A stretch of 64,000 nucleotides of DNA. Origin: Pegoplata infirma. Taxonomy: Eukaryota > Arthropoda > Insecta > Diptera > Anthomyiidae. A program made the position numbers and the translations under genes. This document shows positions 1 through 10,168 of this stretch, piece by piece; position 1 is the first letter of the stretch; each line of letters begins with the position of its first letter. The notes beneath the pieces were generated by a model. It did not search any database and was not told where the DNA came from. It saw nothing but the letters and a program-made list of their open reading frames with translations. The stretch covers positions 49,171,943-49,235,942 of the forward strand of contig OY992537.1 in assembly GCA_963921195.1 (NCBI GenBank), given 5' to 3'.

Positions 1-155
1 GTAAAATATTTTTTTTTTACAAAATTTTTTTTTTTCATAAAATTTTTGTTTTCGTCAATTTTTGTTTTTTTTATAAAATTTTTTTTTCGTATTTTTTTTT
101 TCATCAACTTTTTTTTCATTTTCATTAATTTTTTTATTTTCATCAAATGTTTTAA
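1..155. repeat. T-rich TTTTTCATCAAA microsatellite
   Basis: Imperfect repetition of long T runs separated by CATCAAA or CATAAA. The same texture fills the interior of every family A copy in the window, so this is probably the tail of a neighbouring copy that continues left of the window. No coding potential; phenylalanine-rich reading frames here come only from T runs. Confidence 0.8.
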
Positions 156-1330
156 CATGATAATGTTTTTAGGCTGCTGTCTAATTTTAAAAAAGTTGCA
201 GGACGCCACCTCAGTTTGACAACATAAGCTAACAATTAACGAAAAAGAAAACAAGATTTGCTATTTTCATTTTTTTAAAACGAAAATTTTAAAAACTTTG
301 GATAATAATTCACCTCGTGGTGAATAAAACGTTCTTCACCAGCTGGTGAATAAAAAGTAACATAATTATTTTTCAACAAAAAAATTTTTTTTTTTCGTCA
401 AATTCTTTTTTTTTTTTCATCAAATTTTTGTTTTTCATCAAATGTTTTTTTTTTTCATCAATTTTTTTCCATCAAATTTTTTTTCCATCAAAAATTTTTT
501 TTTATCAATTTTTTTTCATCAAACTTTTTTTTTCGTGAATTTTTTTTTTTCATAAATTTTTTTTTTTTTCATCAAACTTTTTTTATCATTTTTTTTTATC
601 AAATTTTTTTTCATCAAATTTTTTTTCATCAAATTTTATTTTCTTCAAATTTTTTCAAAATTTTTTTTTTTTTTTATCTAAAATTTTTTTTTCATAAATT
701 TTTTTTGTTTTTTTTATAAAATTATTTTTTTTTTTCATAATTTTTTTTTTTCATCAAATTTTTTTTTCATCAAAATTTTTTTTATAATATTTTTTATTTA
801 TCAATTTTTTTCTCACCAATTTTTTTTTCATGTTTTTTCATCATTTTTTTTATACTAAAAAAATTTTTCTTTTCCTCAAAAAAATTCATCAAAATTTTTT
901 TTCACCAAAAATTTTGGGTTCATTAAATTTTTTTAATATAATTTTGTTTTTCGTGAAAAATAAATCATTTTTTTTACCAAAACTACTTTTTCACCAATTC
1001 TTAAGCTGTTCGCATAAAAATTTTCCATTTGTTTATCAAATGTACATAAAACAAGTGAGAGTGTTATATTCTTTGGTGCCGAATCTTTTATACTCTGCAA
1101 AATGTAAAAACACTTTTTTGCACTTATTTTTGCACTCACGAAATGTATGGCTTTTTTAATGGGGTCCTCGACTGAAATTTCAATTCGTTTTGCATGGAAT
1201 AGTAAAGTAATATAACATTATTTTTTCTAAAAAAAAAGATTGCTTTGGCAAGTACACCCAAATCTTCCGCAAAACATTATCATGATTTAATGTTTTGGGC
1301 AAGAGTACAAAATTCGCAGGCATTTTTTAA
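156..1330 (+). mobile_element. Family A interspersed element, copy 1
   Basis: Starts at CATGATAATGTTTT (156) and carries the inverted motif AAAACATTATCATG ending at 1284, then a conserved tail to about 1330 (AATGTTTTGGGCAAGAGTAC...). Five further copies or fragments occur at 23.9, 33.9, 42.7, 56.6 and 57.7 kb. Order of parts: left motif, a 150-bp conserved block, two palindromes (309-324, 335-350), a long TTTTTCATCAAA microsatellite, an embedded internally deleted family E relic (about 1045-1215), and the right motif. Non-autonomous, no protein. The layout (subterminal inverted repeats, internal microsatellite, weak hairpin beyond the right motif) resembles Helentron-associated elements of the DINE-1 type; this is inference, and an LTR or other class is not excluded. 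Confidence 0.65.
309..350. repeat. Paired 16-bp palindromes in family A
   Basis: TTCACCTCGTGGTGAA (309-324, imperfect centre) is followed ten bases later by TTCACCAGCTGGTGAA (335-350), a perfect palindrome centred on CAGCTG. Both are followed by TAA. The pair is kept in copies at 24.09, 33.97, 43.62 (reverse) and 56.60 kb (reverse), while the surrounding T-rich DNA varies freely. Confidence 0.75.
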
Positions 1331-2639
1331 CTTATTGTTGGTCAAATTTGCAAACAAATTCGGTAGGTTCACTTTGCGGAATTTTGTTGTAAATTACTGG
1401 AAAACACAACGAAATAATTCAATTCTATGGCGGAATCGAACTCAGGAGGTCAAATTACATAAGGATTAGTTGGTCCAGTTTTTAGGTTAGAATCTTATTT
1501 TTTTTTGTGTTATTAAAAATTATCGCTAAAAAATTTGACATACTTTACGACCATAGTGTATTATACAGAAAACAAGCTATCTAACATTTCAGTGGATTTT
1601 TTTTCTATTTTTATAAATTGTCTATTATTTCAAGGTTAAAACTGTAACAACAAAATGTTAAAATATACAAATGAAAACTAAGTAAACTACACATAGATTG
1701 GTTAGGCAAAAAAACTAAATGCTAAAATTGAAAACTACAAATTAAAATGTGAATATGTGTGTGTGTGTTTTTTTTTTGTTGTTGTGTAATGTGTGTTTAC
1801 TGAATTGAAAAAAAGTTGTCAGCATATTGGTTTATTTAAAAAAAAAAAAAATAAAAATATAAAATTGTTCGCAAATTAAGCCTTTAGTTGAATCACAATG
1901 AATTGTTGAAATATTAAGATAAACTACACTAGAATTCAATGCAAAATTTAAATTTTTTTATGTAATTTTTTTATTGAAAAGTTATTGAAGGCATTATGTC
2001 CTGCGACACATCATATTTATTTACTTTGATGCACTGAACAAGAATATAAAAAAAAAAACAATATCAGTGAAACGGTTTTCGAGACATCGCTATTTGAAAT
2101 TTGCTGTAAATGGCTGTTTATTCATACGTTAACGAAATTTAAAAAAAAGATAAAATTTCTTTCCCTTAACCCTTTTATAGAGGTTGAGACAGACTTTCAT
2201 TTAAAGCTACTTCGTGTCAAGTCCAATCATTTTAACCCGTAAAGCCTTTTAATCAAACTTTTGGATTTTTTAAAATTTTCCTCCAAAACTTGATGCAACT
2301 GGGAAGCAACCTTTCACAGCTAATTGCAATTGTTCTAGTGATCACAAAACTGGTCTCCAAACTTTTCCATCACATCAGATTTTTGAGAAAATTTATGTTA
2401 AAGTTCAAAAAATTTGGTGTTTTGGGCATTTTTGACAACTCATAGCTGATTAACCCGATGTGATAGCGACTTAAAAATAAGTCGAGAGTAAAGTTCTAAC
2501 ATTGCTCTTAAGGATGCAGAACTCATTTGGTCAGTCGCATTAGGGCAACAATGGTCTTTCAATCAAAAAGTTAGCAAAAATGTTTTGCCAATAATTAGTT
2601 AACTGATTTTTTTTTTAACTTAGTTCATACACATTTGAG
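1331..2639. other. AT-rich, no gene recognised
   Basis: No gene recognised. A 74-codon frame at 1245-1469 overlaps the conserved tail of family A and has no recognisable domain. A short TG run lies near 1755-1770. The stretch around 2070-2110 contains the phrase 'gagacatcgctatttg', which recurs in non-coding parts of the window (for example 10005 and 18870), so it is repeat-derived. Confidence 0.5.
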
Positions 2640-3356
2640 GACCCCATTGGGTTCGGACCCAATAGGTCCAGACCCCGATGGGCCTAGACCTAGTTGGGTT
2701 CCTTAAAAATCGTCATAGTTTTTGATCCAAAATTTATGTCCGTTTCGCTCTACCTTGCTTAGTTTTTGAGATACGTGATTTTAGGGGACCACTGGGGTCT
2801 TGAGAATTAAAAAACTCGATAACTTCAAAATATTACTCGGAGAGCTTTTGGTTATTTTGCGGTCTTGTTCTACGTGTTGAGAGCTACAAAAATTCTTTTG
2901 GACTTTTTGTTGTGTCGGTAATATTTACCGAGATATGAGCATTTTAAAATTTTCGGGAATGCAAAATTTTTTGGATCCAAAGTTAGGACCCATTAGGGTC
3001 CACACATGTGAAGAGGACCGACGATAGTATGGAGAGCCCGAGAACCAAAAATGGCCTCCATTTTGCTCTATCTGGCTTAGTTTCCGAGATAGCGCCATTT
3101 TAAGTTTTCTGAAAATAAAAAAAAATTTACCATTTAATGTTAGCAAAAAATCTTGTAAAAATGTTGTCAACTCAATTTCAAATTTAGCAAAAGAAATTAG
3201 TTCAAAGTTTGTTTAAAATTGCAAATGTGCCAAATGAAATTTACAAGAATTTTTTGCTAACATGCTAATCTCAACAAAAAATTTGCTAAAAGTTAGCTAA
3301 CTAGCATTAGCAAAAAAAAATTAGTAAATCTACTAACGTATTTTTTTTGAGTGTAT
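2640..3356. repeat. B repeat, copy 1 (CACTC-type right end)
   Basis: The block from GGACCCCATTGGG to GAGATATGAGC is shared with 34775-35300 (same order: GGACC/GGTCC motifs, TCCGTTTCGCTCTACCTTGCTTAG, TATTTACCGAGATAT). Its right edge TTTTTTTGAGTGTA (ending 3356) is the terminus used by the TA-flanked CACTCAAAA elements elsewhere, so it is probably the right part of a decayed member. Several direct and inverted GGACCC motifs (2638-2700) give local hairpin potential. No protein. Confidence 0.6.
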
Positions 3357-3594
3357 GATATTCTCATAGAATAATTTTCAAGAAAATAATTTTTCTGTTT
3401 TAAATTTATTTATGTTGCTTATTTTTGCTAGACTTAATCGACACGGGTTTTGGAATTTTTCAGATTCCATTATCAGATAATTAAGCAAAGATAAAAACCC
3501 TATACTACCAAAAGCAAAGGGAATTTAAATGATAAATCTCTATCGCTATTTACTATACTTATTGTTAAATTGAAAACATTATTCGTAAAGAAAA
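3357..3594. repeat. Fragment related to the 44.8-kb TIR element
   Basis: The segment around 3395-3500 (AATTTTCAAG..., then GACTTAATCGACACGGG and TCAGATTCCATTATCA) matches 44830-44945 with scattered changes. It is an internal fragment of that element without its inverted ends. Confidence 0.55.
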
Positions 3595-4292
3595 TTTTAA
3601 AATTTTGAGACATTTGTCATCCAGAAAATCTCTATAAATCTGAGAAATTTTTTCGTGTTGAAAAATTCTCAGATTATAAGAAATTTTTTGTATAGAACAA
3701 TTCTCAGATTCTGAGACGCTTTTCGTATAGAAAAGTTTTTAAATTCTAAGACATTTATCGTATAGAAAAATTTTCCATATCTTGAAACATTTTGCTTACA
3801 GAAAAATTCTCAGATACTGAGAAATTTTTTCGTGTAGAAAAATTCTTAAATTCCAAGATATTTTTCGTATAGAAAAATTTTAAGATTCTGAGACACTTTT
3901 TGTATAGAAAAATTATCAGATTCTGAGATATTTTTCGTGTAAAAAAATTTTTAGATTCTGAAACACTTACCGTGTAAGAAAATTCGCAGATTCTGAGACA
4001 ATTATCTTAAAGATAAATTTTCGGATTCAGAGACTATTTAAAAAAAAAAAATTCTCAGATTCTAAGACATTTTCGTATAAAAAATAACAAGATTCTGAAA
4101 ATTTTTTCGTATAAAGAAACTCACAGATTCTGATACATTTTCCATGTAGAAAAATTTTCAGATTCTGAGATATTTTTTGTATAGAAAAATCTCGGATTTT
4201 GGAAAATTTTTCGTTAAGAAACATTTTCTGATGCTGATACATTTTTCGTATAGATTCTGAAATATTTTTGCAATAAAAAATGTGTCAGATTC
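3595..4292 (-). repeat. Decayed hairpin satellite, left arm
   Basis: About twenty diverged units of roughly 33-35 bp reading AGATTCTGAGACATTTTTCGTATAGAAAAATTCTC. These are the reverse complement of the units in the homogeneous array at 27975-30330. Individual units differ strongly, indicating an old array no longer being homogenised. Reading frames through it are by-products of the repeat. Confidence 0.85.
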
Positions 4293-4295
4293 TAA

Positions 4296-4881
4296 CAAGG
4301 GAAGTATCTCAACCCTTATGAACCGATTTGCCTGAAACTTAAAATATGTATAATAGAGACGATTTTAAGGTTGGGGTGTCTCGGCTTATCGGCCATATAA
4401 GAGTTTCAAAATTTTGTTGTCCCCTTATGAAACAATGTGGACCTCCGGGAAAATTTCGATAACTCCCGAACTAACAGGAATATCTTCTAAAGAAAAAATA
4501 CGTGTCGACTTAAATTTAATAAGGATTATTTCATACTCATATGGACATCGTAGGTCTACGTCTTCATATAAAACCCCCCAAAATTTACACATTTTCATGA
4601 AAAAAGTATTTAACGAAGCCAAATTTTTACAAGGTTATGCCACCGTTAGATAGGTATTAAAAAACCTTTCTTCTCATATGTAAACATCATATAGTTTCTA
4701 AGAAATAAATGGCTGAAAAATCCAAAATACGATTTTTTCGCCATTTTTTGACCTATGTTTTGAACCCCTAAATCCCTGATATGGCCGATAAGCTGAGACA
4801 CCCCAACCTTAGAATTGTCTCTTTTATATATATTTTACGTTTCATGCAAATCGGTTCATAAGGGTTGAGATACTTCCCTTG
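4296..4881. mobile_element. Harbinger-like MITE with TAA target duplication
   Basis: A 586-bp element with long inverted ends: CAAGGGAAGTATCTCAACCC at 4296 and its complement ending at 4881. It is flanked by TAA (4293-4295) and TAA (4882-4884). The inverted repeat extends about 110 bp each side (GGTTGGGGTGTCTC / GAGACACCCCAACC). It is inserted in the decayed satellite. A three-base TAA/TTA duplication is the hallmark of PIF/Harbinger elements; assignment beyond that is inference. A 79-codon internal frame (4414-4653) resembles nothing I recognise, so the element is non-autonomous. Confidence 0.75.
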
Positions 4882-4884
4882 TAA

Positions 4885-5310
4885 GACATATTTCCTATAC
4901 AAAAAGTCCTACATTCTGAAACATTTTTCCTAGTTTCAGATTTTGAGAAAATATTCGTAAAGAAAAAGTATCAGATTCTGAGTCATTTTTCTTTTGAAAA
5001 AGTATCAGATTCTGAAGAAAAAGTCAGATATTTTTCCTTAAAAAAAAGACTTAACACCAGTTTCTGTAATACGAACGCCATTCGTCTGCGACGAATTTGC
5101 ATGTATTTTGTTCTTGTTACAATAACAAAATACTCACAAATTCGTCACGAACGAATGACGTTCGTGTTACAGAAACTGGGGGTTAGTTTTTGAGACATAT
5201 TTCCTACAGTACTTTCCTATAGAAAAACTTTAGATTCTGAGAACATTTTCTGAAACAGTTTTCCTATAGAAAAAGTTTTATATTCTGAGACATTTTTGAA
5301 TTACTAATAT
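4885..5310 (-). repeat. Decayed hairpin satellite, continuation
   Basis: Same unit and orientation as the array left of the MITE (AGATTCTGAGACATTTTTCC...), interrupted by a palindromic MITE at 5051-5186. Units are strongly diverged. Confidence 0.75.
5051..5186. mobile_element. 136-bp near-palindromic MITE
   Basis: TTAACACCAGTTTCTGTAAT at the left is the inverted counterpart of TTACAGAAACTGGGGGTTAG at the right. Internally ACGAATTTG pairs with CAAATTCGT and AACAAAATA faces TATTTTGTT, so the whole element folds into one hairpin with a short loop near 5115. TTAA/TTAG at the edges could be a target duplication but this is unclear. Confidence 0.7.
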
Positions 5311-5800
5311 GTCTCTAAATCTAAGAATTTTTATGTTTAAAAATAGTCTCAGAATCTAAATTCAAAAAATTTTTTTTACGCGGAAAATGTTTCAGAATCT
5401 GAGAATTTTTATATACAAAAAAATGTCTCATACTCTGAGATTTTTTGTATACAAAAAATGTCTCAGAATCTGAAAATTTTTCTGTACGAAAAATATCTTA
5501 GAATCTGAAAATTTTTTTAAGATAAAAAATGTTTCAGCATCTGAGAACTTTTCTGTAAGCAAAATGTCCAAAGATATGAGAAATTTTTCCATACGATAAA
5601 TGTCTCAGAATCTAAAAACTTTTCTATACGAAAAACGTCTCAAAATCTGAAATTTTCTCTATATAAAAATGTCTTATAATAATGAGAATTTTTCTACATG
5701 AAAAAATTTCTCAGAATTATAGAGTTTTTCTGTACGAAAAGTGTCTCAAAATTTTAAAATTGTCTATAAGAACAGTATAGTAAAAATATTTCTTTAGTAA
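5311..5800 (+). repeat. Decayed hairpin satellite, opposite orientation
   Basis: From about 5311 the units read GTCTCAGAATCTGAGAATTTTTCTATACGAAAAAT, the opposite orientation to 3595-5310 and the same as the large array at 28-30 kb. The array therefore has an orientation switch near 5300. Units fade out near 5800. Confidence 0.8.
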
Positions 5801-6346
5801 AAATGTCTTGGTATTTTAAAATTTTCAAAAATGTAAAAGTAACTCAAAAATTTTGCATCAATTCAAGGAACTTTTCGTTCCGAAAATGTCTTTAAATCTT
5901 TGATTTTTTACATATTTTTTTATTAAATTAAAAAAAAATATACTAGAATCAGAGAATATGTTTAAATTTAAGAATTTTTAAAGAAAAGTGTCATAAATTT
6001 TCAATTTTTTTTACTTTAAATTAAAAATTAATGCTTTGTAGGCTCCAAATCATTGAAACAAAAAAAAAACACAAAAAAAGAAATTGAAAAAAAATGTTGG
6101 GCTCCACAAAAAAAAAAATCCTGGCTACATGCCTGCTCTTAGGTTATTGAAGCTTGGCATATACATTTGTCGTTCTCCCGGTCATGAGCAAACCCGTTAA
6201 TTTAACCTTCGGTTTTTTGCGAATTCATATTTTGAAAAACACTGTTTGAATGACAATGGTATGCAACAAAAACATTTGACGAAGTGTTGTTGTAACTCAA
6301 AAATGTTTTTACAGACAAAACTATTTTTTTCACTCGAGAATAAATT
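5801..6346. other. AT-rich spacer with a family E scrap
   Basis: 5801-6120 is A/T-rich with no gene. 6130-6260 (TTGAAGCTTGGCATATACATTTGTCGTTC, then CCGGTCATGAGC) resembles the internal part of family E seen at 33520-33620, so it is a truncated copy. Confidence 0.5.
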
Positions 6347-7069
6347 TTGCACTCAAAAAAAATTTTACAAAAAAAATTTACACTCGATTTTTTTTACAAA
6401 AAAGTATTTAAATGCTTAGACTTATTCTACCAACACTATTGTTTAATTAGGTACTGTTGTTATTGTAAAATATTATTATTATTATTATTATTCGCCGATG
6501 GTGGATTAGTTTTAATCCTTCATAATAGTATTTCTCATTTAACTTCTGAGATATATGAAATGTTATGTCTGGTTTGATGTTTGATTGACCAACAATTATT
6601 CTCTAAAATCTGCTGAAGATCCCTGAGTGGGGGTGAAACTGATCAGTACAGATATACTATGAGATGAGTAACTTTTTTAAAGCAATAAATTAAAAATACT
6701 CTAATTTGACAATATCTTCAATAGAAATATTTTTGGGCCTCGAGCTAGAATAATGCTCTAATCAAATTTTTTAATAATATCATTATTTATAAATATTATT
6801 AAATATTAAAAATCAAATCAGCCGAATGTTTTTATTACCTAATAAGAAAATCTTAAAAATAAAAGTTGATAAAAGTAAAAAACTGGAATTTGGGTGCCTT
6901 GAAAATAATTTGTTTGGTATGTCGTAGTGGAACTTTATTTTCATAATGACAAAAGCTTTCAAAAAACCGATGGCACAATCGATTGCTAAATCGACCCCAA
7001 TGTTCAACTTTTCGATTTTCGACTTTTTAGTATCACGAGACAAAATATGCCCATGTTAATTTGGATTGA
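6347..7069. other. AT-rich, no gene recognised
   Basis: Includes a short ATT microsatellite (6472-6492). At 6700-6755 the words TTTGACAATATCTTC and CCTCGAGCTAGAATAAT match the right inverted end of the 44.8-kb TIR element, so a decayed copy ends here. No coding sequence recognised. Confidence 0.5.
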
Positions 7070-7225
7070 ATAATAGTTAGTCGTAAAAAACTGAAAAATA
7101 TCACCTTTCCACCGTACAAATCGAACTTACTAAATTAGAGTTTAGGCCGCTAAATACTAAATATAAAAATAATACGTGTCATATCCTAATTTCGTGAATA
7201 TCGTTGGGTAACACTAGGGAGACTT
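7070..7225. mobile_element. Truncated CAAGGGAAG-type element, right end
   Basis: Ends with GGGTAACACTAGGGAGACTTCCCTTG, matching the right end of the 11.6-kb copy (GGGTGACACCAGGGAGACTTCCCTTG). Upstream TTAGGCCGCTAAA and AATACGTGTC also match it. The left half is missing and the base after CTTCCCTTG is not TAA, so the end is worn. Confidence 0.7.
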
Positions 7226-8190
7226 CCCTTGCCAGTAATATGATGTAAAATCACCTTAATAGGGTTGTATAAAAACTCTAAATTACGTATACGTAATATT
7301 TATTTGATGTAATTAAATATCAATCATACGCTCCCCACCATTTAAATTAAAGTATATTAATCATACGCATCGTAAACCTATACAAATTATATATTAAAAA
7401 TCTAAATTTTGCACCCTCTCATATTTTTGCTGTTATCATTAAATCTTAACATTTATTTACACTTCTTTTCTTTACAGGTATGTTGTGATTATTCTTTTAT
7501 CGCATTAACATTGTTAAGTAAGTACTTCTTTACTTTTATATACGAGCATAACATTAAATCTATGATAACTTGCGTGTAAATCTTTATGTTAATAGCAATA
7601 TTCATTGTCAAGAGCTCTTAACATATAGAATCCACAGTGTGGATTCCACACTATAGTTCTCAAAGGAAATGAGTTAAACAATGTGAGAGTAAAAAAGAAA
7701 ATTCGAACATTAATGTTAATTTTATGACTGCTTTTAAAAAATTAGAGAAAAAAATGTGTACAGCAAGAGAGTATGGTAAACAAGTTCGAAAAAAATAAGA
7801 AAATATTGAAAAAATTATGTTTACATGAAAAGAGAGTTTAGTATGTTTTCGAAAATATGTTTTTTTTATTTTTTGTGAGTAATAGTTCAAACAGAAGGGG
7901 TGATGTTTCTATTTATATCATAGATAAAAGAATTAACATCCCCAAGGGGTAAATTTTCTTCTACACTTGACCCACATTTCTGTCAAGTTTAAAGTATCTT
8001 TCCTTTATAGAAAAAATATATTATTTTTCAAAGTTTTTTATCTATGAAAGTTCGAAAATGTTTTGAAATATGTTAATTATATGTTAATTCCTATTTTAAG
8101 GGGAAATGTTATGAGTTTAGGAGAGACATTTTAGATACATTTAAATGTGGTTTAATTTTGAATGTGGTTATCTAGAAAATGCTAATGACC
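7226..8190. other. AT-rich spacer with a compound palindrome
   Basis: No gene recognised. At 7627-7652 GAATCCACAGTGTGGATTC overlaps GTGTGGATTCCACAC, two overlapping palindromes in an otherwise plain region. The phrases TCAATCATACGC and TTAATCATACGC (7320-7370) echo the family K interior (54056, 55770). Confidence 0.45.
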
Positions 8191-8418
8191 TCACAGAGAG
8201 AACAGTTTAGTTGTGCCAGCCGAATTTAGAGCCAACTGCATAGTTTAATTACAACAACCGAAATTTTCGGTTGTGATAACCAAAATTTGCTTTGAAAATT
8301 TAACTTCTGTTTATTGAAATAAATTTCGGTAATCGCAACCGAAAATTTCGGTTGTTGTAATTAAACCATGCAGTTGGCTCTAAATTCGGCTGGCACAATT
8401 AAACTGTTTTCTCTGTGC
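8191..8418. mobile_element. 228-bp MITE with CACAGAGA ends
   Basis: Left arm CACAGAGAGAACAGTTTAGT mirrors right arm ending AACTGTTTTCTCTGTG; the inverted repeat covers about 82 bases (both arms contain CAGCCGAATTTAGAGCC and AACCGAAATTTTCGG). Related interior words occur at 38365-38400 (ATGCCAGCCGAG). No protein. Confidence 0.8.
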
Positions 8419-8435
8419 TGTTATACTGTATACTA

Positions 8436-8865
8436 GAGATGCGCGCGTGACACGAATTTTTCGTGATTCACGTGATTCACGCGTGAATCACGCGTGATCG
8501 TGAGTAAAAATTATTTTTACTCACGTGATCGTGAGTGCACGTGATTAAACAAAATAGTTTCGTGCGTGAGCGTGCGTGAGTAATTTTTGTTTCGTGAGTT
8601 TGCGTGATTGTATATTGCTGTCTTAAACAGAAAACAAGTAAGAAATTTTCATCATAATTAAATTTAGAGGGTAATTAATACAAATTTGTGATTTGATAAA
8701 TTTTTATGTTTGTTTTTAAGAAATTTATTACTTTTTATCCAAGAAATCAAAAAAGTAAAATAAAAATTTGTTCATTTTAATTTCGTGAGTCTTCGTGAGC
8801 GTGATTATTTCGTGAGCGTGAGAAAAATTTTAGTTACTCACGTGAGTAACCCGTCGCGTGAGCCT
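8436..8865. repeat. CACGTGA-rich block
   Basis: Dense, irregular repetition of CGTGA, CACGTGATC and CACGCGTGA on both strands at 8445-8610 and 8785-8860, separated by an AT-rich spacer. It is a CpG-rich island in an AT-rich background. The inverted arrangement (TCACGTGATTCACG ... TTACTCACGTGAGTAA) suggests the two ends of one small element. Function unknown; CACGTG is also an E-box core, but that may be chance. Confidence 0.6.
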
Positions 8866-9600
8866 ACGCGACGGGGCCGTAAAGAGCGGGGCCTTAAAAA
8901 TCATTTTTTCATACAAAGCAAAAAAAATTTTTTTTTATTTTAAATTTTTTTGTTATTAATTATAATATTAATTGGTTAGCTTATTCACGACAAAAAATTT
9001 GATTATGGTGGGATAAGGCTTTCAGTTCTAAAAAAAAAAATTTCGAAAAAAAAAATTTAGAGCTTTTGGGGTCCTACAGTAAAAATTTTTTAAAAAATAT
9101 TTTTTTTTAGTTTTGACAAGCACCTGTTTTAGTTGAATTGTTGCTTTTAATGATATATTTTCATAAAAAAATATTATTCCTATCTGTGACCTCTTTATCG
9201 TGATCTAAAAAAGGGTAAAAAATGCATTTTTGATGTTTTTCGGTACACGATCAAGATGTCACAGATATGAATAATATTTTTTTATGAATATATATCATTA
9301 AAAGCAACATTACAACTAAAACCGTTGCTTGTCAAAACTAAAAAAAAAAAAAATTTTAGAAAATTTTTACTGTAGGACCCCAAAAGCTCTAAATTTTTTT
9401 TTTCGAAAAATTTTTTAGAACTGAAAGCCTCATCCCACCAAAATCAAATTTTTTATCGTGAATAACCTAACCAAGTAATATTATAATTAATAACAAAAAA
9501 ATTAAAAATAAAAAAAAAATTTTTTGGTTTGTATGGAAAAATGATTTTTAAGGCCCCGTTCTTTAAGGCCCCGTCGCGTAGGGAAGGCGTGGTCGTAGGG
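8866..9600. mobile_element. Foldback element, about 0.73 kb
   Basis: Two arms of about 350 bp in inverted order: CCTACGCGACGGGGCC at the left and GGCCCCGTCGCGTAGGG at the right (ending 9600), with matching interior (GGGGTCCTACAGTAAAAATT / AATTTTTACTGTAGGACCCC; TTTTGACAAGC / GCTTGTCAAAA). The centre is near 9215-9235. A right-arm copy with its outer flank (GGGAAGGCGTGG) occurs at 53500-53640, so the mobile unit may extend past 9600. Confidence 0.8.
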
Positions 9601-10105
9601 GCGTAAAATTTTTCCTGAGTTATTTTTTAGTCAAAAGGAAAAAAATGAGGGGGTACCGTCTCAACATTTCCAACATTTCCAAAATAAGGGACACTCTAAT
9701 GTATAGGTAAGTCCATGGGACATTTAACTGGCGGATCACCAACTTTTGTTTGATATTTGATAGAGCTTAATAAATGAAAAATATTTTTTTTTTGTTTGAA
9801 ACTTTACTTAAGCGTTTCTTTTTGTGAAAATGTTTGAGATAAAATTATAAACATGTGAAATTTAGAGAAAAAAAATAATTTTTAATAGAAATTTCAATAA
9901 ACAATTTCGAAAAGAAGATCAAAATGTCCATTTTCCTGAACAAAAATATTTGACATTTTTTTATTTCTCTACCGTAATAAAAAACCGTAATGTTTTACCA
10001 ACGTCAAATAGCGATATCTTGAAAACCGTTCGACCGATTTTTTTGATATTATTGTTTAGTTCATCAAAATTAATAAATATATGTGATGCAAGCCAAATTT
10101 TTATA
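9601..10105. other. AT-rich, repeat-derived
   Basis: 9601-9645 continues a sequence shared with 53565-53640. 9995-10090 (AGCGATATCTTGAAAACCGTT, TCATCAAAATTAATAAAT) resembles 19080-19125. No gene recognised. Confidence 0.5.
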
Positions 10106-10168
10106 CCCTCCACTCTAGTGATAGGGGGATTTTATAAGTTTTTGATTTCGTTTGTTACACCTCGAAAT
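10106..10168 (+). repeat. Family E left fragment
   Basis: TATACCCTCCACTCTAGTGATAGGGGG then TTTCGTTTGTTACACCTCGAAATAT is the left end of family E. It is cut off exactly where the foldback D copy 1 starts, so D probably landed in E. Confidence 0.7.
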
